DNA of 64,000 nucleotides from Bacillus sp. ZZV12-4809 (GTDB lineage Bacteria > Bacillota > Bacilli > Bacillales > Cytobacillaceae), in NCBI RefSeq assembly GCF_009849585.1, contig NZ_VCRN01000010.1, positions 62,001 through 126,000 of the forward strand, given 5' to 3'. Positions 17,968 to 26,565 of the stretch are shown here, in pieces. The stretch's first letter is position 1, and every line of letters starts with the position of its first letter. A model generated the notes under the pieces. It did not search any database. It was not told the origin of the DNA and saw only the letters and a list, made by a program, of their open reading frames with translations. A program made the position numbers and the translations under genes.

Positions 17968-18795
17968 ATGACTGCAGTTATGGAAAAAACCAGTCCAAAT
18001 ATTCAAACAGCTAACCTAAACCAAAAAGTTAATGAGAATAACAAAGTTGTTTATCATACAAAAGATCTTAACCTTTGGTATGGTGAGGGCCATGCGTTAA
18101 AGAATATTAACCTGGCCGTTCATGAAAATGAAGTAACGGCCATTATCGGTCCATCCGGATGTGGAAAGTCCACCTATATCAAAACCCTGAACCGTATGGT
18201 CGAACTTGTACCTTCTGTGAAGATTTCCGGCGGAATTTTATACCGCGGCCGCGACATTCTGGATAAGTCGTTTAAAGTGGAAGATTTAAGAACAAGTGTA
18301 GGCATGGTTTTCCAAAAGCCCAATCCTTTTCCAAAGTCCATTTATGAAAATGTGGCATATGGACCGAAAATACATGGAATCCGTGATAAAAGGATCCTTG
18401 ATGAAATTGTTGAAAAAAGCTTAAGAGGAGCTGCAATCTGGGATGAAGTAAAAGATCGCCTGAACCAGAATGCGTACGGCCTATCAGGCGGGCAGCAGCA
18501 GCGTCTTTGCATTGCGCGCTGCCTTGCGATTGAACCGGATGTCATTTTAATGGATGAGCCAACCTCTGCACTTGATCCCATTTCTACTTTAAAAGTAGAG
18601 GAGCTCGTGCAGGAGCTTAAGGAAGAATTCAGTATCATTATTGTTACGCATAATATGCAGCAGGCAGCCCGTATCTCTGATAAAACTGCTTTCTTTTTAA
18701 ATGGGGAAGTAATCGAGTTTGCTGAAACTGATAAGATTTTCTCCACTCCTTCAGATAAGCGGACTGAAGATTATATCACTGGGCGATTCGGTTAA
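17968..18795 (+). CDS. pstB: Phosphate ABC transporter ATP-binding protein PstB
   Basis: 275-residue ATPase. Walker [11 protein letters not shown]-loop region [18 protein letters not shown], signature [16 protein letters not shown] and Walker [14 protein letters not shown] are all intact. A polar N-terminal extension of about 25 residues precedes the domain. Only one pstB is present here, while B. subtilis has two in tandem. Confidence 0.96.
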   Translation: MTAVMEKTSPNIQTANLNQKVNENNKVVYHTKDLNLWYGEGHALKNINLAVHENEVTAIIGPSGCGKSTYIKTLNRMVELVPSVKISGGILYRGRDILDKSFKVEDLRTSVGMVFQKPNPFPKSIYENVAYGPKIHGIRDKRILDEIVEKSLRGAAIWDEVKDRLNQNAYGLSGGQQQRLCIARCLAIEPDVILMDEPTSALDPISTLKVEELVQELKEEFSIIIVTHNMQQAARISDKTAFFLNGEVIEFAETDKIFSTPSDKRTEDYITGRFG

Positions 18796-18848
18796 TTGCA
18801 TGATGATGATTCAGACTGGCATAAATATATGGGGGTAGGGGGATTACA

Positions 18849-19511
18849 ATGATGGCAGTACGTGAAAGGTTTGAATATGATCTTCAGGAGCTTCAAAAAA
18901 TGCTTATAGAAATTGGCAATTTTGCTGTAGAGGCACTGCATAGATCAGTTGAAGCGCTTGAAACCCAAAACATTGAATTGGCACTTGAAATCATTGATGA
19001 CGACAATCAGGCTGATGCATTATATGAAGAAATAAATGATCTAGCCATTCTGTTAATTGCTAAACAGCAGCCAGTGGCTATTGACCTCCGCCGCATCATT
19101 GTGGCTATAAAGATCGCAACAGACATTGAAAGAATTGCAGACTTTGGAGTCAATATTGCGAAATCTGCCATTCGGATTGGATCTGAACCGCTAATTAAGC
19201 CGATTGAACATATAAAAAAAATGTACGATATCTCTGCTGAAATGCTCCGTTTATCCCTGGAAGCTTTCACTGAAGAAGATATAGCAAAGGCAAAAAAAGT
19301 TGCCGATATGGATGATCAGGTAGACGATCTATATGGTGAAACAATTAGAGATCTGCTGCAAATCAATCTGCAGAAACCTGAATACCTTCCTCAGATTACC
19401 CAGCTGTCTTTTGTCTGCCGATATTTAGAAAGAGCAGCTGACCATGTGACCAATATTTCTGAACATACCTTCTACCTGGTTAAAGGACGCCAGTATGATT
19501 TAAATAATTAA
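18849..19511 (+). CDS. phoU: Phosphate signalling protein PhoU
   Basis: 220-residue all-helical protein with two PhoU repeats; each carries the E/DxxxD metal-binding motif (DIERIADFGVNIAK and YLERAADHVTNISE). It starts at tandem ATGs behind GGGGGATTAC. In other bacteria PhoU links Pst activity to the PhoR kinase and limits phosphate uptake. B. subtilis has no phoU in its pst operon, so the control here may differ from that model. Last gene of the operon. Confidence 0.94.
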   Translation: MMAVRERFEYDLQELQKMLIEIGNFAVEALHRSVEALETQNIELALEIIDDDNQADALYEEINDLAILLIAKQQPVAIDLRRIIVAIKIATDIERIADFGVNIAKSAIRIGSEPLIKPIEHIKKMYDISAEMLRLSLEAFTEEDIAKAKKVADMDDQVDDLYGETIRDLLQINLQKPEYLPQITQLSFVCRYLERAADHVTNISEHTFYLVKGRQYDLNN

Positions 19512-19533
19512 CAGGCTTTGGATCTAGACAGTC

Positions 19534-19571
19534 AAAAAAGCTAAAAGGAATTGTACCCTTTTAGCTTTTTG
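19534..19571. terminator. Bidirectional terminator between phoU and yqzC
   Basis: Stem AAAAAAGCTAAAAGG/CCTTTTAGCTTTTT with a short loop, giving T-runs in both directions. Confidence 0.85.
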
Positions 19572-20040
19572 TTATGATTTTTGCAATTTCTTTATAGCTC
19601 ATATTATGGTTCAGTTCGAATGTGCCAAGCTGTATTTTTTGGCTGTACCCGTATTCCTCCAGGTAATTGCCGAAGTCTGCTGCCTGGTCAATAACACTTG
19701 CTTTTTCAAGCAGCAACGCGATTTCACCGGGAGTCATGCCGCTTTCAATGGTTAGCTGAAAGACTCTCTGAGCCTCTTTTGCCTGCTCCGTATTTTCCTC
19801 TGAAGTTTCTTCATTAACTTCTTTCTCATTTGGGTCTTTAGCATCCGTCTGCTGCAGGAGAGCATATTCTTCGTTTGTTAATACTGTATAGCCGTTTGCC
19901 TCCAGAAATTTTCTTGCGCTGTTTTCATCAATTTTTCTATCTTCCGATTGCTCCGGTTTATTCAATAGATAGGCTGTGCCAAAGGCTGCGACAGCAATAA
20001 GAATGCCAAATGCAAATGCACGGGTATTTCGTTTATTCAT
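19561..20040 (-). CDS. yqzC: YqzC family membrane-anchored protein (YceG-like segment)
   Basis: 159-residue protein with one N-terminal membrane anchor (residues 7-25), a Glu-rich linker and a C-terminal segment (TIESGMTPGEIALLLEKASVI, NHNMSYKEIAKIIT) that resembles the LysM-like/YceG substrate-binding part of MltG lytic transglycosylases without the catalytic domain. It overlaps yqzD by 8 bp. Position after pst and pairing with yqzD match B. subtilis. Function unknown. Confidence 0.8.
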   Translation of the reverse strand: MNKRNTRAFAFGILIAVAAFGTAYLLNKPEQSEDRKIDENSARKFLEANGYTVLTNEEYALLQQTDAKDPNEKEVNEETSEENTEQAKEAQRVFQLTIESGMTPGEIALLLEKASVIDQAADFGNYLEEYGYSQKIQLGTFELNHNMSYKEIAKIITKS

Positions 20041-20425
20041 AGCTATGGCCCCTAAATTTCATTTCTGTTTGGATAGTCCTTACTTCATCAGGAGAAAGGG
20101 ATGATTGTCTTGCAATTTGTTCTACTGACAGCCCTTGCCTGGTCAGGAGCATCACCTGATTTTTTATGATTTCATGAACTGCCCTTTTTTCTGCAGAATG
20201 AACAGAAGGCTCTGAAGGAACATGCTTAATAAATGGCTCATCTGCCACCAGCAGTTCTTCTTCCAATACTTTTAATTTCTTTTTAATTTGATAAATTTCC
20301 TGGATCTGCTGCATGGACATTTGGTCCATTTCATCGCGCAGCTCTTTATAAGGATCTCTCAAAAATACTGAAAGAATTATTAATCCTATAGAAAAGACTA
20401 ATAATGACAGCAAGATTAATTCCAA
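20033..20425 (-). CDS. yqzD: YqzD family protein, membrane anchor plus coiled coil and HTH
   Basis: 130-residue protein: an N-terminal membrane helix (residues 2-22), a coiled-coil-like stretch (about 25-60, MQQIQEIYQIKKKLKVLEEE) and a C-terminal helix-turn-helix (TRQGLSVEQIARQSSLSPDEVRTIQ). The HTH is of the sigma-region-4/resolvase type but could serve protein contacts. It is the first gene of yqzD-yqzC, overlapping by 8 bp. Function unknown. Confidence 0.78.
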   Translation of the reverse strand: MELILLSLLVFSIGLIILSVFLRDPYKELRDEMDQMSMQQIQEIYQIKKKLKVLEEELLVADEPFIKHVPSEPSVHSAEKRAVHEIIKNQVMLLTRQGLSVEQIARQSSLSPDEVRTIQTEMKFRGHSYE

Positions 20426-20737
20426 TAAAACTCACCTCTATTCATTGCACAGATGTATTTTACCATCAAAATTGACAAATTTCGATATATATTCCATAAA
20501 CAGGTGAAACTTAAAGATTCCTGTCAGAGGAATCCTGTCGATTAAGAAGCTCAGCAAACGTTTATAAAATTTTTCCTGTGAATAATCGGGAAGGAATGTA
20601 CATTCGCAAGAAGCGACAAATTCCGTTTATTGTAGGCGACTCATATCAGTGATAACATTAAGTTATATAAATAGTCATAAAATTTTGCTTTTTGTCATAT
20701 AGAATGGTTTTATGAAATAAATGCAAGAGGTGCCGTT
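20426..20737. other. Divergent intergenic region yqzD / DUF4912 operon
   Basis: 312 bp without a gene. It contains two short inverted motifs (GATTCCTGTCAGAGGAATC near 20515-20533) and the possible sigma-E promoter listed separately; nothing else was recognised. Confidence 0.6.
20675..20703 (+). promoter_or_regulatory. Possible sigma-E (mother-cell) promoter of the DUF4912 operon
   Basis: TCATAAA (20675-20681), 14-bp spacer, CATATAGA (20696-20703). The known sigma-E pattern is TCATATT, 13-15 bp, CATACAAT. The match is fair at -35 and partial at -10, and the expected start is about 25 bp before the gene. Confidence 0.35.
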
Positions 20738-21373
20738 ATGATAGATGAAATTATTAAACTTCGACGCAGGGGGCTTTCCTTTCGTAAGATTGCCAGTGAG
20801 CTTGATACAACAGTAGGAAAAGTGCAGTATCAATGGACCAAACTTATCCAAAATAAAGGAAAGCGCGATAGCGGGGAGGTTACGGGGAATAAATTAAATG
20901 CTGAAGTAAATCCTGTGCGAAATCAATCAATAGATTGTTTGGCATTAACCCGCTCAACAGATGATAGGGTAATAGCATCCTGGGAATTATCACCTCAGAA
21001 AGAGAAGATGCTCTCACGATATTTGGACGAGCCTTTCTCTGCTTTTAGAAAATCTTTAAGAATCTATGATGTTACCGGAGTCCTTTTTGATGGAGCTAAT
21101 TCAGTCTGTGACCATGAGGTAATCCTGTCCGGGCAAACTGAATGGCTCTTTAAAGGGCTCAAACCTGACCGAGTGTACTGTGTGGAATTGGGCATTAAAA
21201 TCACAGATATTCAATTCCTCCCTTTACTGCGCTCAGAAGCACTTCATACTTCAGAGGAAATACCCTGCCATTCATACGGAAAAAGCGAATCTGGGGTTCA
21301 GCCTGAATGGACTGTGAATGTGAGTACATACACGTATTATGAATCAGTCAGTGAAGGAGCAGGTAAAGAATGA
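20738..21373 (+). CDS. HTH-DUF4912 protein
   Basis: 211-residue protein with an N-terminal helix-turn-helix (LRRRGLSFRKIASELDTTVGKVQYQW, residues 7-33), a polar linker and a DUF4912 domain (about 70-205; VIASWELS, SLRIYDVTGV, EWLFKGLKPDRVYCVELGI). DUF4912 is thought to be an immunoglobulin-like fold and is often found beside glycosyltransferases; its role is unknown. The ATG has AAGAGGTG upstream and the stop overlaps the next ATG by 4 bp. The HTH may bind DNA or be structural. No confident gene symbol. Confidence 0.8.
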   Translation: MIDEIIKLRRRGLSFRKIASELDTTVGKVQYQWTKLIQNKGKRDSGEVTGNKLNAEVNPVRNQSIDCLALTRSTDDRVIASWELSPQKEKMLSRYLDEPFSAFRKSLRIYDVTGVLFDGANSVCDHEVILSGQTEWLFKGLKPDRVYCVELGIKITDIQFLPLLRSEALHTSEEIPCHSYGKSESGVQPEWTVNVSTYTYYESVSEGAGKE

Positions 21374-22605
21374 TTAACTCGAGAATTTCTGAATTAAATA
21401 ATAATAGTTTCATTAACGATAAACCAAAAATCCTTCTTCTTACCTGGGAGTATCCTCCACATGTTGTTGGCGGTTTATCAAGGCATGTGCATGGACTTGC
21501 CGGAGGATTAAGACAGGATTATGAGGTTCATATTCTGACTGCCAATCCTGGCACACTTCCGGGCTATGAATGTATTAACGGTATCTATATACACAGGGTA
21601 AAGCCGTTAAATGAAAAGGATCCTAACTTTCTGCACTGGATTTTGGGATTGAATTTGGCGATGGAGCAAAAGGCCATTGAACTGTCATCCTCCCACCTCT
21701 TTGAAATCATTCATGCACATGACTGGCTTGTAGGTGCAAGCGGCCTGTCCTTAAAGGAGAGCTTACACTGTCCTTTGATTACAACTATACACGCAACAGA
21801 ATATGGGAGAAATAATGGAATTTACACAGAATTGCAGAAATTTATCCATACAAAAGAAGAGCAGCTGATCCATGGGTCAGATCAGGTTATTGTTTGCAGC
21901 GAGTATATGAAGGAAGAAGTACTTCATCAATTTTCAATTGCAAGCGAAAAAATATCTGTTATCGCAAACGGTATCAGCAAAGAAACACTTCTTGATGATC
22001 CAGACAGCTTATTAGAAGGACTTTCAGTAAAAAAAGGAGGAAGGCTGATATTCTCCATTGGACGGATGGTGAGGGAAAAAGGGTTTGATACCTTAATCGA
22101 GGCAGCGCCTTTGATTAAAGAGAAGTATCAGGATGCTTACCTGATCGTTGCCGGCAAGGGTCCTATGCTTGAAGCACACAGAAAAAAAGCAAGAGAGCTG
22201 AAAGTCGATGATATCATACATTTTCCAGGATTTATTAATGACATGCAAAGATTAGCTCTGTTTCAGAAGTGTGAAATCGCTGTTTTTCCAAGTTACTATG
22301 AGCCATTTGGCATTGTAGCCCTCGAAGCCATGATTATGGGAAAGCCGGCGATAGTATCCAATACAGGCGGATTAAAGGGTATCGTTCAACATGAATACAC
22401 CGGCCTGCTCATGGCCCCTGGAGATCCATATAGCTTTGCAGAGCAGGCTTTCACTCTCTTGGAGGATCCTAAAGCTGCCGATACAATTGGCAAACAAGGT
22501 CAAAAGGTTGCAGAAAGCCTATTCAGCTGGAGACGCATTGCGGATGAAACCAAAAGAGTATATCAAGAAACCCTGATCAGCCGGAAGCTGGAAGATTTAG
22601 TGTGA
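21370..22605 (+). CDS. Glycosyltransferase family 4 protein (glycogen-synthase-like)
   Basis: 411-residue GT-B glycosyltransferase. The N-terminal domain starts LLLTWEYPPHVVGGLSRHV, the C-terminal GT1 domain has FSIGRMVREKGFDTLIEA and the nucleotide-sugar motif PSYYEPFGIVALEAM (E-x7-E). The start codon overlaps the DUF4912 gene (ATGA), so they are coupled. It occupies the place of B. subtilis yqgM. Acceptor and sugar are unknown; the partner genes and possible sigma-E promoter suggest a spore-surface or mother-cell polysaccharide role, which is inference. Confidence 0.88.
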   Translation: MINSRISELNNNSFINDKPKILLLTWEYPPHVVGGLSRHVHGLAGGLRQDYEVHILTANPGTLPGYECINGIYIHRVKPLNEKDPNFLHWILGLNLAMEQKAIELSSSHLFEIIHAHDWLVGASGLSLKESLHCPLITTIHATEYGRNNGIYTELQKFIHTKEEQLIHGSDQVIVCSEYMKEEVLHQFSIASEKISVIANGISKETLLDDPDSLLEGLSVKKGGRLIFSIGRMVREKGFDTLIEAAPLIKEKYQDAYLIVAGKGPMLEAHRKKARELKVDDIIHFPGFINDMQRLALFQKCEIAVFPSYYEPFGIVALEAMIMGKPAIVSNTGGLKGIVQHEYTGLLMAPGDPYSFAEQAFTLLEDPKAADTIGKQGQKVAESLFSWRRIADETKRVYQETLISRKLEDLV

Positions 22606-22665
22606 TATATATTATCTGTCATTGAAAAGGCCGTTTGAAAAACTTATAGAAAAAGGTGCATAGGA

Positions 22666-23307
22666 ATGAATACATTAAATTGGATTCAATCTGATGTTTA
22701 TGAGGAAATGGAGAAAGCGCCGGCCGGGAAATTGAGAATGATACCCGGATTGCGGATAGACGGTAAAACTTACTGGATGGAAAATGACAGTAAAGAAATG
22801 TTTCCTGATGAAAATATCTCTGTTCAAATTAAAACAGAACAAATCCATTCTAAAATTTCGTATTTTAGAAGCTATATTACTAACCATGCGAACAAGCCCA
22901 GAACGATTAAGCTTTTATTGCAGCACAGGCATGAGTTTTCTTCCCGTGAACACCTTGCTTTCATTTCACCTGCTGAAAATGTCATCTTTCATATGGCTGA
23001 CTCCAAGCTATTTTTGGTTAACGGCCAGATAAACGGCAAAAAAATGGAAGAGTGTACAATTCAGCCATACTGGAACACTTTCAGTGACCAGATATGGAGC
23101 TGCAAAAAGAAAGGAACATTAAAGTACAACCCTATGGCTCAGGGCAACTCAATTAGTATTATCGCCCTTACAGCTGTATTTAATGGAAGAGGAACAGCAG
23201 AAGGGGAGTCATGGATAATTAACGGGAACAGCAAATCAGAAATGCTTCAGTATAATAGCCTGCTGATAGACAGGGGGAAAGAGGATACTTTTAAAAAAAC
23301 GTACTAG
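22666..23307 (+). CDS. Uncharacterised protein downstream of the glycosyltransferase
   Basis: 213 residues, soluble, no membrane segment or signal peptide. I do not recognise a family. It is rich in beta-type sequence with aromatic residues (KISYFRSYITNHANKPRTIKLLLQHRHEF, SWIINGNSKSEMLQYNSLLI), the look of a jelly-roll or Ig-like fold. The ATG has a weak AAAAGGTGCATAGG site. It lies 60 bp after the glycosyltransferase on the same strand and probably forms the third gene of that operon. Confidence 0.7.
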   Translation: MNTLNWIQSDVYEEMEKAPAGKLRMIPGLRIDGKTYWMENDSKEMFPDENISVQIKTEQIHSKISYFRSYITNHANKPRTIKLLLQHRHEFSSREHLAFISPAENVIFHMADSKLFLVNGQINGKKMEECTIQPYWNTFSDQIWSCKKKGTLKYNPMAQGNSISIIALTAVFNGRGTAEGESWIINGNSKSEMLQYNSLLIDRGKEDTFKKTY

Positions 23308-23384
23308 CATTTCGATTTAAAAAGTGATATTATAGAAAAGTCGTATGAACGAACTAGTTTGAACATAGTTTGGAGGGAAATTAC

Positions 23385-23534
23385 ATGCGTGTAAACATTA
23401 CGTTAGCTTGCACAGAATGTGGAGATCGTAACTATATTTCTAAAAAAAATAAACGAAATAATCCAGATCGTCTTGAGCTTAAAAAATATTGCCCAAGAGA
23501 CAAGCGTTCGACTACACATCGTGAAACAAAATAA
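23385..23534 (+). CDS. rpmGA: Ribosomal protein bL33, RpmGA type
   Basis: 49-residue protein [16 protein letters not shown]...[14 protein letters not shown], almost the B. subtilis RpmGA sequence. Cys at 9, 12 and 36 remain while the fourth position of the zinc ribbon holds Asp39 (CPRD), so metal binding may be altered. The ATG has TTTGGAGGG upstream; a strong terminator follows. Component of the large ribosomal subunit. Confidence 0.95.
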   Translation: MRVNITLACTECGDRNYISKKNKRNNPDRLELKKYCPRDKRSTTHRETK

Positions 23535-23564
23535 GCAGTAGGATCATTCCTACTGCTTTTTTTG
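23534..23564 (+). terminator. Terminator of rpmGA
   Basis: 10-bp stem AGCAGTAGGA/TCCTACTGCT, 4-base loop, T7. Confidence 0.9.
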
Positions 23565-23648
23565 TTGATTTTTTTAATGGTTAACATTCCCTTTATTGGA
23601 TAAGTTATTGAGAACTTTGCAATAGTAACTATTGTTGGAGGTTTTAAT

Positions 23649-24224
23649 ATGGAAAACGATAAAAAGCTCCTTAGAAAGCAAATGCTGGATCAAATGAAGG
23701 AATTGAGCAAGCCGGAGTATGAACAGCTGTCCTATCAAATTGCCTGCAGGTTTTATAACAGCGCTTTATGGAGACAGGCCAAAACAATTGGAATAACAGT
23801 TTCAAAGGTACCTGAGGCTGACACATGGCAAATTATCAGAAGAGCCTGGGAAGAAGGGAAAAGGGTCGCTGTACCGAAATGCATACCTGAATCCAAACAA
23901 ATGGTATTTCGTGAATTGAATAGCTTTATGGATTTGGAGTCTGTATTTTATGGATTATGGGAGCCGAATCCGGAAAAAACGGAGGAAATCCTCAGTGAGG
24001 AAATCGATACTTTAGTCGTTCCCGGACTGGCATATATGAAAAACGGTTTCCGGCTCGGATTTGGGGGAGGCTATTATGATCGTTTTCTCGAGCATTATAA
24101 AGGAAGAACGGTTTCACTGGCATTTGAAATGCAGTTCATAACAGGCTTTCCGGTGGAAGACCATGATAGGCCGGTGGAAATGATTATTACCAATCAGCAG
24201 GTGTGGGAATCTGGCAATGCTTGA
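23649..24224 (+). CDS. yqgN: 5-formyltetrahydrofolate cyclo-ligase
   Basis: 191-residue enzyme converting 5-formyl-THF to 5,10-methenyl-THF with ATP. Hallmarks are the N-terminal KKLLRKQMLDQMKEL, and LGFGGGYYDRFL, the phosphate-binding loop near residue 138-149. The ATG has TTGGAGGTTT upstream. It overlaps the next gene by 8 bp. Matches B. subtilis YqgN in place and length. Confidence 0.93.
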   Translation: MENDKKLLRKQMLDQMKELSKPEYEQLSYQIACRFYNSALWRQAKTIGITVSKVPEADTWQIIRRAWEEGKRVAVPKCIPESKQMVFRELNSFMDLESVFYGLWEPNPEKTEEILSEEIDTLVVPGLAYMKNGFRLGFGGGYYDRFLEHYKGRTVSLAFEMQFITGFPVEDHDRPVEMIITNQQVWESGNA

Positions 24225-25005
24225 ATCTATTGCAATCATTATTTTTATATTAATCACAGCGCTGGCCGGGTATTATTTCCGCTTACTGACCCTTTCAGGC
24301 AGTATAGCGGCATTCATTGTAGGTGCAGCAGCAGCCTTTGGGTTTGGTTTGGATGGCCTTTTTGTCCTGGGGTTCTTTTTTGCAAGCTCAAGCTTCTGGT
24401 CAAAATTTAAAGGCCATAAAAAAAAGGAATTCGAAACTAAGCATGCCAAGGGATCAAGAAGAGATTGGCGGCAGGTTGCTGCCAATGGAGGCATAGCTGC
24501 TATTGCCAGCATATTCTATCTTCTGGATCCATCACAGGCATGGCTGATTGCCTTTCTTATCGGACTGGCAGCAGCAAATTCAGATACATGGGCATCAGAA
24601 ATTGGCTCATTAAGTCAAAAACCCCCCATTTCATTGAAGACGTGGAAAGCAATCGAAACAGGTACCTCCGGTGCTGTCAGCTCTCTAGGAACGATTGCAG
24701 CTTTGTCAGGTTCTTTTACAATTGCTCTTCTGGCATATATGCTTTTTCCCCTATCAACATATGAGGTTCTGCTGGTTGGCACTTTTGGGTTTACAGGGAA
24801 TTTGCTTGACTCTTTATCAGGTGCTTATTTTCAAGCTGAATACAAGTGCCTGGCATGCAGGTCAAACGTGGAGGCATCAGAACATTGCGGACAGCCGGCC
24901 ATTTTGGTAAAAGGCTGGAATTTTGCAGATAATGATTTTGTTAATTTTTTTTCAGGTTTAGCTTCTGCCTCGGTGGGAATGCTTCTATATATCTTATTGG
25001 CATAA
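24217..25005 (+). CDS. DUF92 family membrane protein
   Basis: 262-residue polytopic protein of the DUF92 (TIGR00297) family with about six hydrophobic segments and motifs SSSFWSKFKGHKKK, ANSDTWASEIG and GNLLDSLSGAYFQ. Related proteins in cyanobacteria and plants include VTE6 phytyl-phosphate kinase, so a polyprenyl phosphate kinase activity is possible but unproven here. It overlaps yqgN by 8 bp and is probably co-expressed. Confidence 0.85.
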   Translation: MLESIAIIIFILITALAGYYFRLLTLSGSIAAFIVGAAAAFGFGLDGLFVLGFFFASSSFWSKFKGHKKKEFETKHAKGSRRDWRQVAANGGIAAIASIFYLLDPSQAWLIAFLIGLAAANSDTWASEIGSLSQKPPISLKTWKAIETGTSGAVSSLGTIAALSGSFTIALLAYMLFPLSTYEVLLVGTFGFTGNLLDSLSGAYFQAEYKCLACRSNVEASEHCGQPAILVKGWNFADNDFVNFFSGLASASVGMLLYILLA

Positions 25006-25038
25006 AGGGACTTTGCAGTTCTCTATACAATAAATTAA

Positions 25039-26001
<963 letters not shown>

Positions 26002-26092
26002 TCAGCTTGAGTTAATAGTGAAATTTATTTTGTTTTAGAGAATGGATAAAAATTATTCTCTCTTCTCACAATAAGGAAGAGGAGGGAATTCA

Positions 26093-26296
26093 ATGTCTCG
26101 ATTACTTTCTATTTTTATGATTGGGCTCGGTACTTATTTTGCCTATCATAATCGTTATCGATTGATAAATGTAATTTTTGGAAATGTCTTTTTGCGGAAG
26201 CTTCTGGTTACTTCAGTCATGAGTTTTCCGCTAGTCCGCGACAGGATGATGAGCTCTGTTTTTTCTTCCGGGCCATCTGAAGGGCGGCAATCATAA
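26093..26296 (+). CDS. yqgO: Small YqgO-like protein
   Basis: 67-residue protein with one N-terminal hydrophobic helix (LLSIFMIGLGTYFAYHNRY) and a basic middle. ATG behind AAGAGGAGGGAATT, an excellent site, and a terminator right after. Its place before gluP matches B. subtilis yqgO (60 aa). Function unknown. Confidence 0.75.
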   Translation: MSRLLSIFMIGLGTYFAYHNRYRLINVIFGNVFLRKLLVTSVMSFPLVRDRMMSSVFSSGPSEGRQS

Positions 26297-26298
26297 AG

Positions 26299-26324
26299 TA
26301 AAAAGACCGTAAAAGGTCTTTTTA
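26299..26324 (+). terminator. Terminator of yqgO
   Basis: Stem AAAAGACC/GGTCTTTT with a short loop and T5. Confidence 0.75.
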
Positions 26325-26330
26325 TTTTGC

Positions 26331-26432
26331 TGTTTTCGCAAAGTTTGTTGCTATTTAAATTATATTTATTGAGTTGATTGCAGCGAGCATCCCTTCGCTG
26401 CAATCAACGGACAACATTGATAAGCGAAAACA
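26331..26432. repeat. Dispersed palindromic repeat, compact copy A
   Basis: Outer inverted repeat TGTTTTCGC (26331-26339) and GCGAAAACA (26424-26432) is perfect. Inside it lies a 13-bp inverted repeat GTTGATTGCAGCG (26373-26385) and CGCTGCAATCAAC (26396-26408) around only 10 bases. The left and right flanks match copy D (58942-59200) almost base for base, but the core of about 150 bp found in D is missing. Confidence 0.8.
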
Positions 26433-26565
26433 ATAATTTATACGAAAAGAGCCTTTTATTTTGCCTAAATCTTTAGGTGCTTTTTCTTTTACAAAAGGTT
26501 CCTTTTTTGCCTATAGTTAAATAAAGTAAAGTAACTATTGCAACATATAGAGAGTGGGGGAAGAA

